Positions 37,772-47,566 of a stretch of DNA of 64,000 nucleotides are shown here, piece after piece. The position numbers and the translations under genes are program-made. The stretch is from positions 62,001 to 126,000 of the forward strand of contig NZ_FNHP01000002.1 of NCBI RefSeq assembly GCF_900103645.1, given 5' to 3'. The DNA is from Oryzisolibacter propanilivorax. GTDB taxonomy: Bacteria; Pseudomonadota; Gammaproteobacteria; Burkholderiales; Burkholderiaceae_C. How positions within the stretch are numbered: position 1 is the first letter of the stretch; every line of letters begins with the position of its first letter. The notes under the pieces are model-generated. The model was not told where the DNA came from and searched no databases. It saw only the letters and a list, made by a program, of their open reading frames with translations.

Positions 37772-38080
37772 GGCGAAATTCTACACGGATGTATATACAA
37801 ACTTGGTTTTAAGTGAAGAGTGAAGGGGCAGATTCCAATGGATTAAGACACTGCAGGTGGTACGGGGTGGCATCCAACAAGAGGTGAATGCACTGCCGGT
37901 GAACGGCGTCCGCGGCGACCGGGCTCCCTACGGCAGCACCACCAGATGCCTCTGCTGTGCGCCCGGTACGGCGGACCGCTGCAACCGGGCTGTACCGCCG
38001 CCGAGCCTGCGTTGACGAAGGTGCAAGCGAGCCACGCAGAAGGCCCTGGGCAGCGGCGGTATCATCCACGGCCCTGCCGC
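37772..38080. other. Intergenic region between brnT and tRNA-Arg (309 bp)
   Basis: No gene seen. It contains the brnT operator-like palindrome (37790-37799), a partial REP unit GGGGCAGATTCCAATGG (37825-37841) and, near 38061, a TATCAT box that may start the tRNA transcript. Confidence 0.6.
37790..37799. promoter_or_regulatory. brnTA operator candidate
   Basis: Perfect palindrome TGTATATACA upstream of brnT; an AT-rich island in GC-rich DNA. Ribbon-helix-helix antitoxins bind such short inverted repeats; autorepression is inferred. Confidence 0.5.
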
Positions 38081-38157
38081 TGCCCGTAGCTCAACCGGAT
38101 AGAGCAATTGCCTTCTAAGCAATAGGTCGGGGGTTCGAGTCCCTCCGGGCAGGCCAG
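38081..38157 (+). tRNA. tRNA-Arg (anticodon TCT)
   Basis: Seventy-seven nucleotides fold as a cloverleaf: acceptor CTGCCCG pairs with CGGGCAG; D arm AGCTC...GAGC; anticodon stem ATTGC/GCAAT closes loop CTTCTAA with anticodon TCT; T arm has GGTTCGAGT. The discriminator is G and the CCA tail is encoded. It reads AGA codons. Confidence 0.97.
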
Positions 38158-38188
38158 ATCACCGCTTCACGTCGTCGCAAGACAGCGC

Positions 38189-38224
38189 AAAACCCGCGTG
38201 CTGCAAGGCATGGCGGGTTTTTCT
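38189..38224 (+). terminator. Terminator after tRNA-Arg
   Basis: AAAACCCGC and GCGGGTTTTT arms around a 15-base loop, 32 nt after the tRNA. Confidence 0.8.
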
Positions 38225-38286
38225 TGGTCCTTGTCACAGGCGGCTTCGTGGTGCTCGGCACAGAATGCCAATTTGTTGGAGCAGAG

Positions 38287-38310
38287 AAATTGGGGGTCAG
38301 ATTCCAATTT
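38287..38310. repeat. REP-like palindrome (AAATTGG...CCAATTT)
   Basis: AAATTGG-GGGTCAGATT-CCAATTT: seven-base arms around a GTCAGATT core, the same element as at 25412. It sits just before the orphan antitoxin gene. Confidence 0.75.
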
Positions 38311-38331
38311 CAAGCCGAAAGGTGCAACGCT

Positions 38332-38697
38332 ATGCCCGCCAAGCCTGAGACCATCCGCACACGTACTGGCCGCGAGGTCGAGTTGCCCGGCGTCGAGGAA
38401 GATGCACGCATCAATGCGGGCATCAATGCCGACGCGGACAACCCTGAACTGGATGCCGCCTGGTTCGCCCGGGCACGTCCGGCCCAGGATGTGCTGCCGC
38501 CCGAGACTTACGCCGGGCTGGTTGCCTTGCGGCGCAGCCGTGGTGAGCGTGGGCCGCAGAAAGCCCCGACCAAGGTGGCCACCACCATCCGCCTGTCGCC
38601 TGAGGTGTCAGCGGCTTTCCGTGCAACGGGGCCGGGCTGGCAGACACGGATCAATGAAGCACTGAAGGATTGGCTGCGCACGCACCGGCTGGTGTGA
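38332..38697 (+). CDS. BrnA-family antitoxin, apparently orphan
   Basis: Protein of 121 residues. The C-terminus TTIRLSPEVSAAFRATGPGW followed by QTRINEALKDWLRTH is the typical BrnA (DUF4415-like) DNA-binding end; residues 20-60 include an acidic toxin-contact region with DNPELDAAWFARARP, the hallmark of the family. The usual brnT partner should lie immediately upstream, but there only a REP element and the tRNA terminator are found. It is not paired with the brnT at 37463, which has its own antitoxin. Start 38332 has AAAGG nine bases upstream. Confidence 0.8.
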   Translation: MPAKPETIRTRTGREVELPGVEEDARINAGINADADNPELDAAWFARARPAQDVLPPETYAGLVALRRSRGERGPQKAPTKVATTIRLSPEVSAAFRATGPGWQTRINEALKDWLRTHRLV

Positions 38698-38812
38698 TGG
38701 CCGCGTCTACGACCCCGCATCGATGCCAGATCCCCATGTCGATGTCCGGCTGACTGCCACCCGACTTTTCGCGCAGCGGCGCATCGTCATGGACTGACCG
38801 GCTGCGGCTGGC

Positions 38813-39694
38813 CTACTGCGCCGCCTTGTGCAGCGCCGGCAGCAACTCCATGTTCGTGCGCCGCACCAGCTCGGCATAGCTGATGGGCCGCCCCACCTGC
38901 GTCTGGGGCGCGTTTTCCTGCCAGTGCGCCCAGGCCCGGTTCCTGCGCGGGTCGTAGACCAGCTTGAACAAATGCGTCGGCACCGCCACCCGCCCGCCGA
39001 TCAGGCGTTGCTGCCCCTGCACGAAGACCGCGCCGGTGATGACGTACACGTCGCCGGCGGCGCGCATGGCGTAGGCGCGGGTGTCGGCCTCGATGCTGGC
39101 CCAGGGGCCGGCGTTGTGCGTCTGGTCCTGCGGAACCATGTTGGCCAGCGAGAAGCTCTGCGCCATGGCCGCGGGGGTGGGCATGTCGCCGGCCGGCGCC
39201 AGGTGCCCGCGCGAGTAGCCCGAGCCGCGGTAGTCGTCCAGTTCGGCGCGCTCGAAGGACGGCACGCGCGCATCGGCGTAGAAGCGGTCGGAGCGCGCCA
39301 GCCCCTGGCCCTGCTGGAGCATGCGGCGGTTCAGGCGCTCGGCGACGATCAGCGGCGTGCGCGTCTGGCCCGAATGCAGCACGGCGAAGCTGTCGAAGCA
39401 CAGCTCGCGCAGGCGTGGCGCGCTGGGCACGGCCGGCATGCCGCCCGGCGCGAAGAATTGCGGACAGTTGGCAAAGCGCGTCTGCACTTGCTGGCCGGTG
39501 GGCTTGAGCGCCGGCGCGGTGATGCTGAAGCCTTCCAGGTCCAGCCAGTCGGACAAAAAGTCCCAGCCGCCGCCCTGTAGCGCGGCGACAAGGGCGGCAA
39601 AGGCCAATACGACCAGGCGGCGCATGCCGGGGAGGCGGAACGAGGAGCGGGAGCGGGAACGGGCGGGCGCGCGGGGCTTTTTCTTCTGGGGCAT
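38813..39694 (-). CDS. DNA/RNA non-specific endonuclease (NUC family)
   Basis: Probably secreted or periplasmic nuclease of 293 residues: a basic N-terminus then one hydrophobic segment (LVVLAFAALVAALQ), then the beta-beta-alpha metal nuclease domain. The DRGH motif is SRGHLAPAGDM here, with Ser in place of Asp but the catalytic His kept; the metal-binding Asn lies in FSLANMVPQ. Related enzymes degrade DNA and RNA for nutrition or act as effectors. No inhibitor gene is adjacent. Confidence 0.88.
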   Translation of the reverse strand: MPQKKKPRAPARSRSRSSFRLPGMRRLVVLAFAALVAALQGGGWDFLSDWLDLEGFSITAPALKPTGQQVQTRFANCPQFFAPGGMPAVPSAPRLRELCFDSFAVLHSGQTRTPLIVAERLNRRMLQQGQGLARSDRFYADARVPSFERAELDDYRGSGYSRGHLAPAGDMPTPAAMAQSFSLANMVPQDQTHNAGPWASIEADTRAYAMRAAGDVYVITGAVFVQGQQRLIGGRVAVPTHLFKLVYDPRRNRAWAHWQENAPQTQVGRPISYAELVRRTNMELLPALHKAAQ

Positions 39695-39965
39695 GCGGCA
39701 GCGAAAACAGAATCCGGAAATGCAGGGAATCGCCTGGGATGGCGCCGATGCCGCGCTGCCCCGGCAGACCCGGAGGCATCAGGGTACGGGGGTGGTGGGT
39801 GGTCAGCGGCGCGAAGCTATGGGGCATGGCACGGGCAGCGCTGTCGAGCGCAAGGCGCGTGTCGGGACGGGCCGCTGGTGGAAAGCCGCGCACCTACTGC
39901 GACAGGCGACAGGAGGCAGGCGACAGGCGGCGCCCGCAACGCGGCACCAGCGGCGTCAGCCCGTT

Positions 39966-40490
39966 TCAGGCGACGAAGCTGCCCGACTTGCCGCCGTGCT
40001 TTTCCAGCACCCGCACCCCCGTCATGACCATGCGCTTGTCGGCCGCCTTGCACATGTCGTAGATGGTCAGCAGGCCGACCTGCACGGCCGTCAGCGCCTC
40101 CATCTCGACGCCGGTCTGGCCCAGAGTCTCGACGGTAGCGGTGCACTGCACGCCGCAGGCGCCGCCGTCGGGTGGCGCATCGAGCAGCTCGAACTCGACC
40201 GCCACGCGCGTCAGCGCCAGCGGGTGGCACAGCGGGATCAGCTCGCTGGTCTTCTTCGCGGCCATGATGGCGGCGATGCGCGCCACGCCCAGCACGTCGC
40301 CCTTCTTGGCGCTGCCCGAGGCGATGAGGGCCAGCGTGGCCGGCTGCATCTCGATGCGGCCTTGCGCGACGGCGGTGCGGTGCGTGGCGGCCTTGGCGCC
40401 CACGTCCACCATGTGGGCCTGGCCCTGGGTGTCGAAGTGGGTGAGCGGAGAGGAAGCAGAGTCGAAAGCAGGAGAGGCAGGCTGGGTCAT
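39966..40490 (-). CDS. moaC: Cyclic pyranopterin monophosphate synthase MoaC
   Basis: Converts 3',8-cyclo-GTP to cPMP in molybdenum cofactor synthesis (174 residues). [20 protein letters not shown] at the start, then [15 protein letters not shown] and the [10 protein letters not shown] and DMCKAADK segments are the active-site signatures. The gap to the nuclease gene (39695-39965) holds a short CGACAGG tandem (39901-39931) and no gene. Divergent from the M48 protease gene. Confidence 0.96.
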   Translation of the reverse strand: MTQPASPAFDSASSPLTHFDTQGQAHMVDVGAKAATHRTAVAQGRIEMQPATLALIASGSAKKGDVLGVARIAAIMAAKKTSELIPLCHPLALTRVAVEFELLDAPPDGGACGVQCTATVETLGQTGVEMEALTAVQVGLLTIYDMCKAADKRMVMTGVRVLEKHGGKSGSFVA

Positions 40491-40634
40491 GGAAGCGAAA
40501 ACGAAAGCAAGGCGGCCGCAGGCGGCAAGGGGCAGGCAGGCAGGCAAAAACCGGGCGCGTGCAACCTTCACCCGGCTGCCCGCATCATACGGCCACGGTT
40601 TTGCACGCCCGGCCTGCGCCAGGCGCTTGAGGAG

Positions 40635-42209
40635 ATGCGCGACTTGTTCAAGCCAAAATGGCGTTTTGCCCATATTCCATCACGACATGCAGCTATTTTT
40701 TCGATAGCGTCTGCAGTGCTGTTCACGGCCCTGCCCCCGGCCGTGCCGCCCGCGCACGCCCAGCCGCGCCTGCCCACGTTGGGCGACGGGCTGGAGTTGA
40801 CGGCCGCCGCCGAGCGCAAGCTGGGCGACCGCATCATCCGCGAGCTGTACCGCGACCCGGACTACCTGGAAGACGCGGTGCTGCAGGAGTACGTGCAGGG
40901 CATTTTCCAGCCGCTTTTGTCGGCTGCGCGCGCGCGCGGCGAGGTGGCGCCGGACATCGACGAGCGCTTCGCCTGGGAGATCTTGCTCGGCCGCGACCGC
41001 TCGGTGAACGCCTTCGCCCTGCCCGGCGGCTATTTCGGCCTGCACCTGGGGCTGATCGGCGTGGTGGCCACGCCGGACGAGCTGGCCTCGGTGCTGGCGC
41101 ACGAGCTCAGCCACGTCACGCAGCGGCACATCTCGCGCCTGATCGCGCAGCAGGGCAAGCAGACGCCGCTCATGATCGGCGCGCTGATCCTGGGCGCCCT
41201 GGCCGCCAGCAAGAGCCCGGACGCGGCGCAGGCGCTGATGGTCGGGGGGCAGGCGCTGGCGGTGCAGAACCAGCTGAACTTCTCGCGCGAGATGGAGCGT
41301 GAGGCCGACCGCGTCGGCTACGGCCTGATGCAGCCGGCGGGCTTCGCGCCGCAGGGCTTCGTGGCCATGTTCGACAAGCTGCAGCAGGCGAACCGCCTCA
41401 ACGACAACGGCAGCTGGCCCTACCTGCGCAGCCACCCGCTGACCACCCAGCGCATCGCTGACATGCAAAGCCGCATCGCCCACGGCGCCGCCCCGGCCGC
41501 GCCGGCGCCGCTGCAGCACGCGCTGCTGGCCGCGCGCGCGCGGGTGCTGTCGCGCCCTGGAACCGATGCGCTGCGCCAGTGGCTGGCGCAGCCGCAGGAC
41601 GCGGGCTTCGCCGCGCGTGGGCAGCGCGAACGCGCCGCCGCCTGGTACGCGGCGGCGCTGTCGGCCGTGCAGCTGTCGGACTGGCAGGCGGCGCGCGCGG
41701 CGGTGCGCGGGCTGCAGGATGCCGTGGCGGGCGACGCCAATGCCGCGCGCCAGGCGCGGCTGCTGGCCGCCGAGGTGGAACTGGCGGCCGGTGCGCCACA
41801 GGCGGCGTTGAAGCTGTTGCCTGAAAGTGCAGGCGGCGCGTCCACCCACCGGCCCGAACTGCTGCTGCGCGCGCAGGCGCTGGTGGCCGGCGCCGGCACG
41901 GCGGCGGATCGGCAGGCGCTGGCCGGCACGCTGCAGACCTGGGTCACGGCCCGCCCGCGCGACGCCGCCGCCTGGCAGGCGCTGGCGCAGCTGTGGCGCG
42001 CGCAGGGCCAGGGGCTGCGCGCCCTGCGCGCCGAGGCCGAGGCCCAGGTGGCGCGCCAGGACTACGCCGCCGCCGTGGACCGCTTCAAGGCCGGCCAGGA
42101 CCTGGCGCGCAAAAGCGCCGGCGCGGCCGACTACATCGAGGCGTCGATCATCGACACGCGGCTGCGCGCGGTCGAATCACTGCTTCGCGAACAGGCCGCC
42201 GAGCGCTGA
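40635..42209 (+). CDS. M48 family metalloprotease with TPR repeats (BepA-like)
   Basis: Periplasmic zinc protease/chaperone of 524 residues, like BepA, which monitors outer-membrane protein LptD assembly. The signal peptide (about residues 1-43) ends near PAHAQ. The HEXXH motif is HELSH at 156-160, with the third ligand Glu in [10 protein letters not shown]; the C-terminal half is a TPR superhelix. Residues about 8-25 of the signal region are encoded by a copy of the local palindromic repeat with atypical AT-rich codons. The ATG at 40635 has a GAGG close upstream; a TTG at 40644 is an alternative start. Confidence 0.88.
   Translation: MRDLFKPKWRFAHIPSRHAAIFSIASAVLFTALPPAVPPAHAQPRLPTLGDGLELTAAAERKLGDRIIRELYRDPDYLEDAVLQEYVQGIFQPLLSAARARGEVAPDIDERFAWEILLGRDRSVNAFALPGGYFGLHLGLIGVVATPDELASVLAHELSHVTQRHISRLIAQQGKQTPLMIGALILGALAASKSPDAAQALMVGGQALAVQNQLNFSREMEREADRVGYGLMQPAGFAPQGFVAMFDKLQQANRLNDNGSWPYLRSHPLTTQRIADMQSRIAHGAAPAAPAPLQHALLAARARVLSRPGTDALRQWLAQPQDAGFAARGQRERAAAWYAAALSAVQLSDWQAARAAVRGLQDAVAGDANAARQARLLAAEVELAAGAPQAALKLLPESAGGASTHRPELLLRAQALVAGAGTAADRQALAGTLQTWVTARPRDAAAWQALAQLWRAQGQGLRALRAEAEAQVARQDYAAAVDRFKAGQDLARKSAGAADYIEASIIDTRLRAVESLLREQAAER
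40655..40710. repeat. Palindromic repeat copy 10 (in the M48 signal peptide)
   Basis: AAAATGGCGTTTTGCCCATA then TTCCATCACGACATGCAGCT and ATTTTTTCGATAGCG aligns with copies at 18428 and 29609 over most of its length. Confidence 0.55.
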
Positions 42210-42530
42210 CTCGATCAACAGCCCCAGCGCCGAATAGATCAGCGAGCCCAGCAGCGCCGCGCCGAAGCCGGCGACATGGAAGCCGCTGAGCAGCCCCGAG
42301 GCCGCCCAGAACATCAGCGCGTTGATGACGAACAGGAACAGGCCCAGGGTGAGGATGGTCACCGGCAGCGTCAGCAGCACCAGGATGGGCCGCAGGATGA
42401 CGTTCAGCAGCCCGATGACGAAGGCCGCGCCCAGGGCAGCGCCGAAGCTGCGCACCTCGACGCCGCCGTACAGGTAGGCCACACACAGCAGCGCCACGGC
42501 GCTGAGGATCCATTTCAGGAGCAGTCGCAT
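42177..42530 (-). CDS. Phage holin family / DUF small membrane protein
   Basis: Membrane protein of 117 residues with about four hydrophobic helices, of the Mycobact-4-TM (PF04020) family often annotated as phage holin family protein. Conserved segments are GLLNVILRPILVLLTLPVTI and LFLFVINALMFWAASGLL. The holin name reflects old family naming; no phage gene is near. Its 3' end overlaps the end of the M48 gene by 33 nt in convergent orientation. Confidence 0.85.
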   Translation of the reverse strand: MRLLLKWILSAVALLCVAYLYGGVEVRSFGAALGAAFVIGLLNVILRPILVLLTLPVTILTLGLFLFVINALMFWAASGLLSGFHVAGFGAALLGSLIYSALGLLIESALGGLFAKQ

Positions 42531-42566
42531 GATGGGCAGCTTAGCACCGGGCGCGCAGGCGCGTTG

Positions 42567-43343
42567 TCAGGCGTGCGGCTGCGCCGGCAGCGCCGCCTTG
42601 GCCTTCCCACGGCGCGCGGCCACCCACTTGCCCAGGGCCAGCACGACCAGGGCGCCGGCGATGTGCGCGGCCCAGTAGACGCTGGCCGGCAGCTCGGCAT
42701 GGCCCGCGCCGTCCCAGGTGCCCCACTTGGGCGCCCACAGCCACTGCTCGTGGTTCACGAACAGCGGGTCGGTGGCCAGCATGCCGCCGGCGATCCAGCC
42801 CAGCAGCATGCCGCCCAGGGTGATGATCAGCGGGAAGCGCTCCATCAGGCGGATGACCAGCTGCGAGCCCCAGACGATGATCGGCACCGAGATCAGCAGG
42901 CCCAGGACGACCAGCAGCGTCTGGTGCGCGCCCGAACTCTGCGCCGCGCCGGCGATGGCGATCACGTTGTCCACGCTCATCACCAGGTCGGCGACGATGA
43001 TGGTCTTGATGGCTGCCAGCAGCTTGTCGCTGCCCTGGATGTTGTCGTGGCCCTCTTCCTCCGGAGCGATCAGCTTCACTCCGATCCACACCAGCAGCAG
43101 CGCGCCGATCACTTTCAGCGCCGGCAGGTTCAGCAGCGTCATGGCGAAGACGATCAGCACCACGCGCAGCACGATGGCGCCAGCCGTGCCCCAGATGATC
43201 CCCTTGGTGCGCTGCGCCGGCGGCAGCTTGCGACAGGCCAGCGCGATGACCACTGCGTTGTCGCCGCCCAGCAGGATGTCGATGATGATGATCTGGCCGA
43301 GCGCGATCCAGAACGGGGTGTGGGTCAGAAAGTCCAAGTCCAT
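42567..43343 (-). CDS. TerC/YjbE family integral membrane protein
   Basis: Inner-membrane protein of 258 residues, seven or more helices. The two acidic motifs of TerC proteins are present: DILLGGDNAVVIALA near residue 22 and DLVMSVDNVIAIAG near residue 120. TerC family members export manganese or metallate exoenzymes during translocation. A yybP-ykoY manganese riboswitch lies in the leader, which supports a Mn2+ efflux or metalation role. GAGG lies nine bases before the ATG. Confidence 0.93.
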   Translation of the reverse strand: MDLDFLTHTPFWIALGQIIIIDILLGGDNAVVIALACRKLPPAQRTKGIIWGTAGAIVLRVVLIVFAMTLLNLPALKVIGALLLVWIGVKLIAPEEEGHDNIQGSDKLLAAIKTIIVADLVMSVDNVIAIAGAAQSSGAHQTLLVVLGLLISVPIIVWGSQLVIRLMERFPLIITLGGMLLGWIAGGMLATDPLFVNHEQWLWAPKWGTWDGAGHAELPASVYWAAHIAGALVVLALGKWVAARRGKAKAALPAQPHA

Positions 43344-43465
43344 GTGCGGGTACCTCGAAGGGCATTGTGGGTTTCACGATGCCTGGGCAGCACGGACAAC
43401 GGCGTCAGCCTGGGAAGGACAGGAGCGACACCTTGGGCCGGCCGTGGCGACGCAATGCCGCCCAG

Positions 43466-43636
43466 GCGCCCAAAGGTCTTGCCCGGCGCCGGCAGCCCTG
43501 CACGGACCACCGGCCTGGCAGGCCGGAAGCGCCGCAGTTGCCTGCCACGCTTCGTCTTGACGACCTGCCATCCGCCGCCGGCCTGCGCGGAAGACGGCAG
43601 AACGGCGGCGGGGAGCTACTCCCCTTTGAAGGGCGC
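43466..43636 (-). ncRNA. yybP-ykoY manganese riboswitch upstream of terC
   Basis: Read on the minus strand, the aptamer has all hallmarks: 5' CAAAGGGGAGTAGC, an internal GTCGTCA, and 3' GGCAAGACCTTTGG. The ends close as P1 by GCGCCC...AAAGG pairing with CCTTT...GGGCGC. Length 171 nt, about 120 nt before the terC start. Members bind Mn2+ and raise expression of Mn exporters. Confidence 0.93.
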
Positions 43637-43695
43637 CATTGGAACACAACTCGCCCGCGCGCCCGGCGAAAAACCCGCCCGCCTATGATCGGTGG

Positions 43696-44133
43696 GTGCC
43701 TGCCGAAACCTTCCCCGCCGACGCCATCCACCTGACCGACCTCGAGGCCGCCCTCGACTTCTGGCGCGCGCGCGCGCCCTCGCCCGACGGCGTGCGACTG
43801 GCGCCCGAGGTGGCGGCGCTGGCCGAGGTCTACGCCCGCATGGCGCACGCGCGCCAGCGCCAGGTGCACGAAGCCGCGCTGCCGGCACCGACGCTGGCCG
43901 CGTGGCTCGCCTGGTACGACAGCACGCCCGACACGCCGTGCATCGCGATTTGCTCGACCAGCCAGGGCGATGCCATCTGCAAGGGCTGCGGGCGCAGCTT
44001 CGCCGAGGTGCAGCACTGGCTGGCCATGACGCCGGTGCACAAGCGCGCCGTCTGGCGGCGCATCACGCAAGAGGGCACGGCGCTGCGCTTCACTCGCTAC
44101 GCCGAGCGCGCGGCGGCCACGACGGGCGTTTGA
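43696..44133 (+). CDS. DUF3717-DUF1289 protein with zinc-binding cysteines
   Basis: Protein of 145 residues. The N-terminal part (residues about 8-60, DAIHLTDLEAALDFWRARAP) resembles DUF3717; the C-terminal part (about 75-125) is a DUF1289 domain with cysteines in TPCIAICSTSQGDAICKGCG and a trailing FAEVQHWLAM. Function unknown; DUF1289 proteins are small zinc-binding factors. The GTG start follows a TATGAT -10 box by only six bases, suggesting a leaderless transcript. A TTG at 43639 is an alternative. Confidence 0.7.
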   Translation: MPAETFPADAIHLTDLEAALDFWRARAPSPDGVRLAPEVAALAEVYARMAHARQRQVHEAALPAPTLAAWLAWYDSTPDTPCIAICSTSQGDAICKGCGRSFAEVQHWLAMTPVHKRAVWRRITQEGTALRFTRYAERAAATTGV

Positions 44134-44177
44134 CCGGCTTGCCGGCGCACGCCGTGCCGGCTACGCTGGCCCGCACC

Positions 44178-44483
44178 ATGCTGCGCTTGATCCAGGCCCC
44201 GAACATCGCCATTGCCACGCTGTGGCGCGACCTGCTGTGCGAGGCCGGCCTGCCCGCCAGCGTGCAGCGCCAGCACTTGGGCGCGGCCGCCGGCCACCTG
44301 CCGCCGGGCGAGTGCCTGCCCGAGGTCTGGCTGACCCACCCCGAGCACCTGGAGCACGCCCGCGCCCTGCTGCAGGAACTGGAGCGCCTGCCGCAGCGCC
44401 AGTGGTTCTGCCGGGGCTGCAGCGAGCGCATCGAGGGCGGCTTCGAGCAGTGCTGGAACTGCGGCGCCTGGATGCCCGCCTAG
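44178..44483 (+). CDS. DUF2007-type protein with zinc ribbon
   Basis: Protein of 101 residues. The N-terminal part (MLRLIQAPNIAIATLWRDLL) fits DUF2007, a small signal-transducing-like domain; the C-terminus has two Cys pairs in WFCRGCSERI and CWNCGAWMP, forming a zinc ribbon. It lies 44 nt after the DUF1289 gene in the same direction, so the two zinc-binding proteins may be co-expressed. Confidence 0.75.
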   Translation: MLRLIQAPNIAIATLWRDLLCEAGLPASVQRQHLGAAAGHLPPGECLPEVWLTHPEHLEHARALLQELERLPQRQWFCRGCSERIEGGFEQCWNCGAWMPA

Positions 44484-44510
44484 TGTTCTGAGGACGCTGC
44501 CAGTATCTGG

Positions 44511-44655
44511 CGCCCTCACCCCCGCCCTCTCCCGCAAGCGGGAGAGGGGGCAAGAGAACGCGCGGCTGGCGATCTGCCTCCCGCCTTACCAGACCGGGCA
44601 CGTCCCCGGACTTTGCGCCCTCTCCCCTCCAGGGAGAGGGCGAGGGGTGAGGGGC
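44511..44655. repeat. BIME-like CCCTCACC/GGGTGAGG repeat pair
   Basis: Two hairpins of the CCCTCACCC...CCCTCTCCC type: CCCTCTCCCGCAAGCGGGAGAGGG near 44526 and CCCTCTCCCTCCAGGGAGAGGG near 44615, set in opposite orientation so that the outer CCCTCACC and GGTGAGGG also pair. A common extragenic element type; it fills the gap before yaeQ. Confidence 0.7.
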
Positions 44656-44731
44656 CAGCGCCCGCGCGGCGCGGTTTTCAAGCCACACATTCACCCTCCC
44701 CCGCCAGCGAAAGACGGAGCGTGTCAGCGCG

Positions 44732-45292
44732 TCATTTCCAGCGCAGCGGCTCCAGGTGCACGCTGCCCCGGTCGCTGCTGAGCGTGAGCGCGCCGTCCTG
44801 CACGGTGGCCTGCAGCTGCATGCTGCGCTCGGCCAATTGCGCCAGGGTCTGCGACTGTTCCGCCGGGATGCGCCAGGCCTGCAGCCGGTCCAGGCGCGAG
44901 AGCTTGTTCTCGATGCCCTTCCACCACACCTCGGCGGCGTGGGCGAAGGCATAGACCACCACCGCGTCGGCCTTGGAGCAGGCCTTGGCCAGCGGCTTGT
45001 CCTCGGGCTGGCCGACCTCGATCCACAGGCGCTTGCGGCCGGTGAAGTCGGTCAGCGAGACGTCCGGGTCGTCCGGGTCGGACAGGCCGGCGCCGAAGGC
45101 CAGCTGGCCGTCACCGCCGCAGGTGTCCTGCAGCTCGTGCGCCTGCAGCGCCAGGGCGGCCAGGCGCACCATCATGCGCTCGTCGGTCTCGCTGGGGTGG
45201 CGCGCCAGGGTCAACTGGTGGTCGGCGTAGTAGCCGTGGTCGATGTCGGCAATGGCCAAATGCGCCTTGAAGATGGTGGATTTGAGGGCCAT
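44732..45292 (-). CDS. yaeQ: YaeQ family protein
   Basis: Protein of 186 residues of the YaeQ family (PD-(D/E)xK-nuclease-like fold; E. coli YaeQ is of unclear function, once proposed as an RfaH suppressor). Recognised from MALKSTIFKAHLAIADIDHG, the RHPSETDERMMVRLAALAL segment and the RKRLWIEVGQP core. The start overlaps the outer edge of repeat copy 11, which lies between this gene and purB. Confidence 0.9.
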   Translation of the reverse strand: MALKSTIFKAHLAIADIDHGYYADHQLTLARHPSETDERMMVRLAALALQAHELQDTCGGDGQLAFGAGLSDPDDPDVSLTDFTGRKRLWIEVGQPEDKPLAKACSKADAVVVYAFAHAAEVWWKGIENKLSRLDRLQAWRIPAEQSQTLAQLAERSMQLQATVQDGALTLSSDRGSVHLEPLRWK

Positions 45293-45301
45293 GGGCGTGC
45301 T

Positions 45302-45350
45302 TTCAAAATGAGAGCTGCCCGCCCTTGTCCTGCAAGGGCAGGCAGCCGAA
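45302..45350. repeat. Palindromic repeat copy 11
   Basis: CAAAATGAGAGCTGCCCGCC then CTTGTCCTGCAAGGGCAGGC and AGCCGAAAAGAG: a near-perfect stem of GCCCGCCCTTG/CAAGGGCAGGC in the yaeQ-purB gap. Confidence 0.8.
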
Positions 45351-45377
45351 AAGAGGGAAAAAAGGAACCGGAACGGA

Positions 45378-47505
<2,128 letters not shown>

Positions 47506-47526
47506 CTTCCGCTGCCCGCACACAGC

Positions 47527-47566
47527 AAAAAGCGCGCCGCCCGAATCGGGTGGCGCGCTTTTTTTC
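47527..47566. terminator. Rho-independent terminator after gst
   Basis: AAAAAGCGCGCC-GCCCGAATCGGGT-GGCGCGCTTTTTTT, long stem with A and T runs on both sides, 22 nt after the gst stop. Confidence 0.9.

Noticed and set aside
37800-38080. Open frame on the minus strand before the tRNA (37809-38069)
   Set aside because: It overlaps the tRNA upstream region, has no ribosome-binding site and reads as low-complexity; no homologous feature is recognisable.
38081-38157. tRNA-Arg as an integration site for a mobile island
   Set aside because: The 3' end of the tRNA is not repeated elsewhere in the window and no integrase is present, so there is no evidence of an element inserted here.
39899-39932. 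Short CGACAGG tandem near moaC as a regulatory array
   Set aside because: Only three imperfect units in a non-coding gap; too short and simple to interpret.
42177-42530. Prophage remnant, because of the holin family name
   Set aside because: The family is a general small membrane protein group; no other phage gene is nearby.
44511-44655. CRISPR-like array in the yaeQ upstream gap
   Set aside because: The repeated units are inverted hairpins without regular spacers; it is a BIME-type extragenic element.
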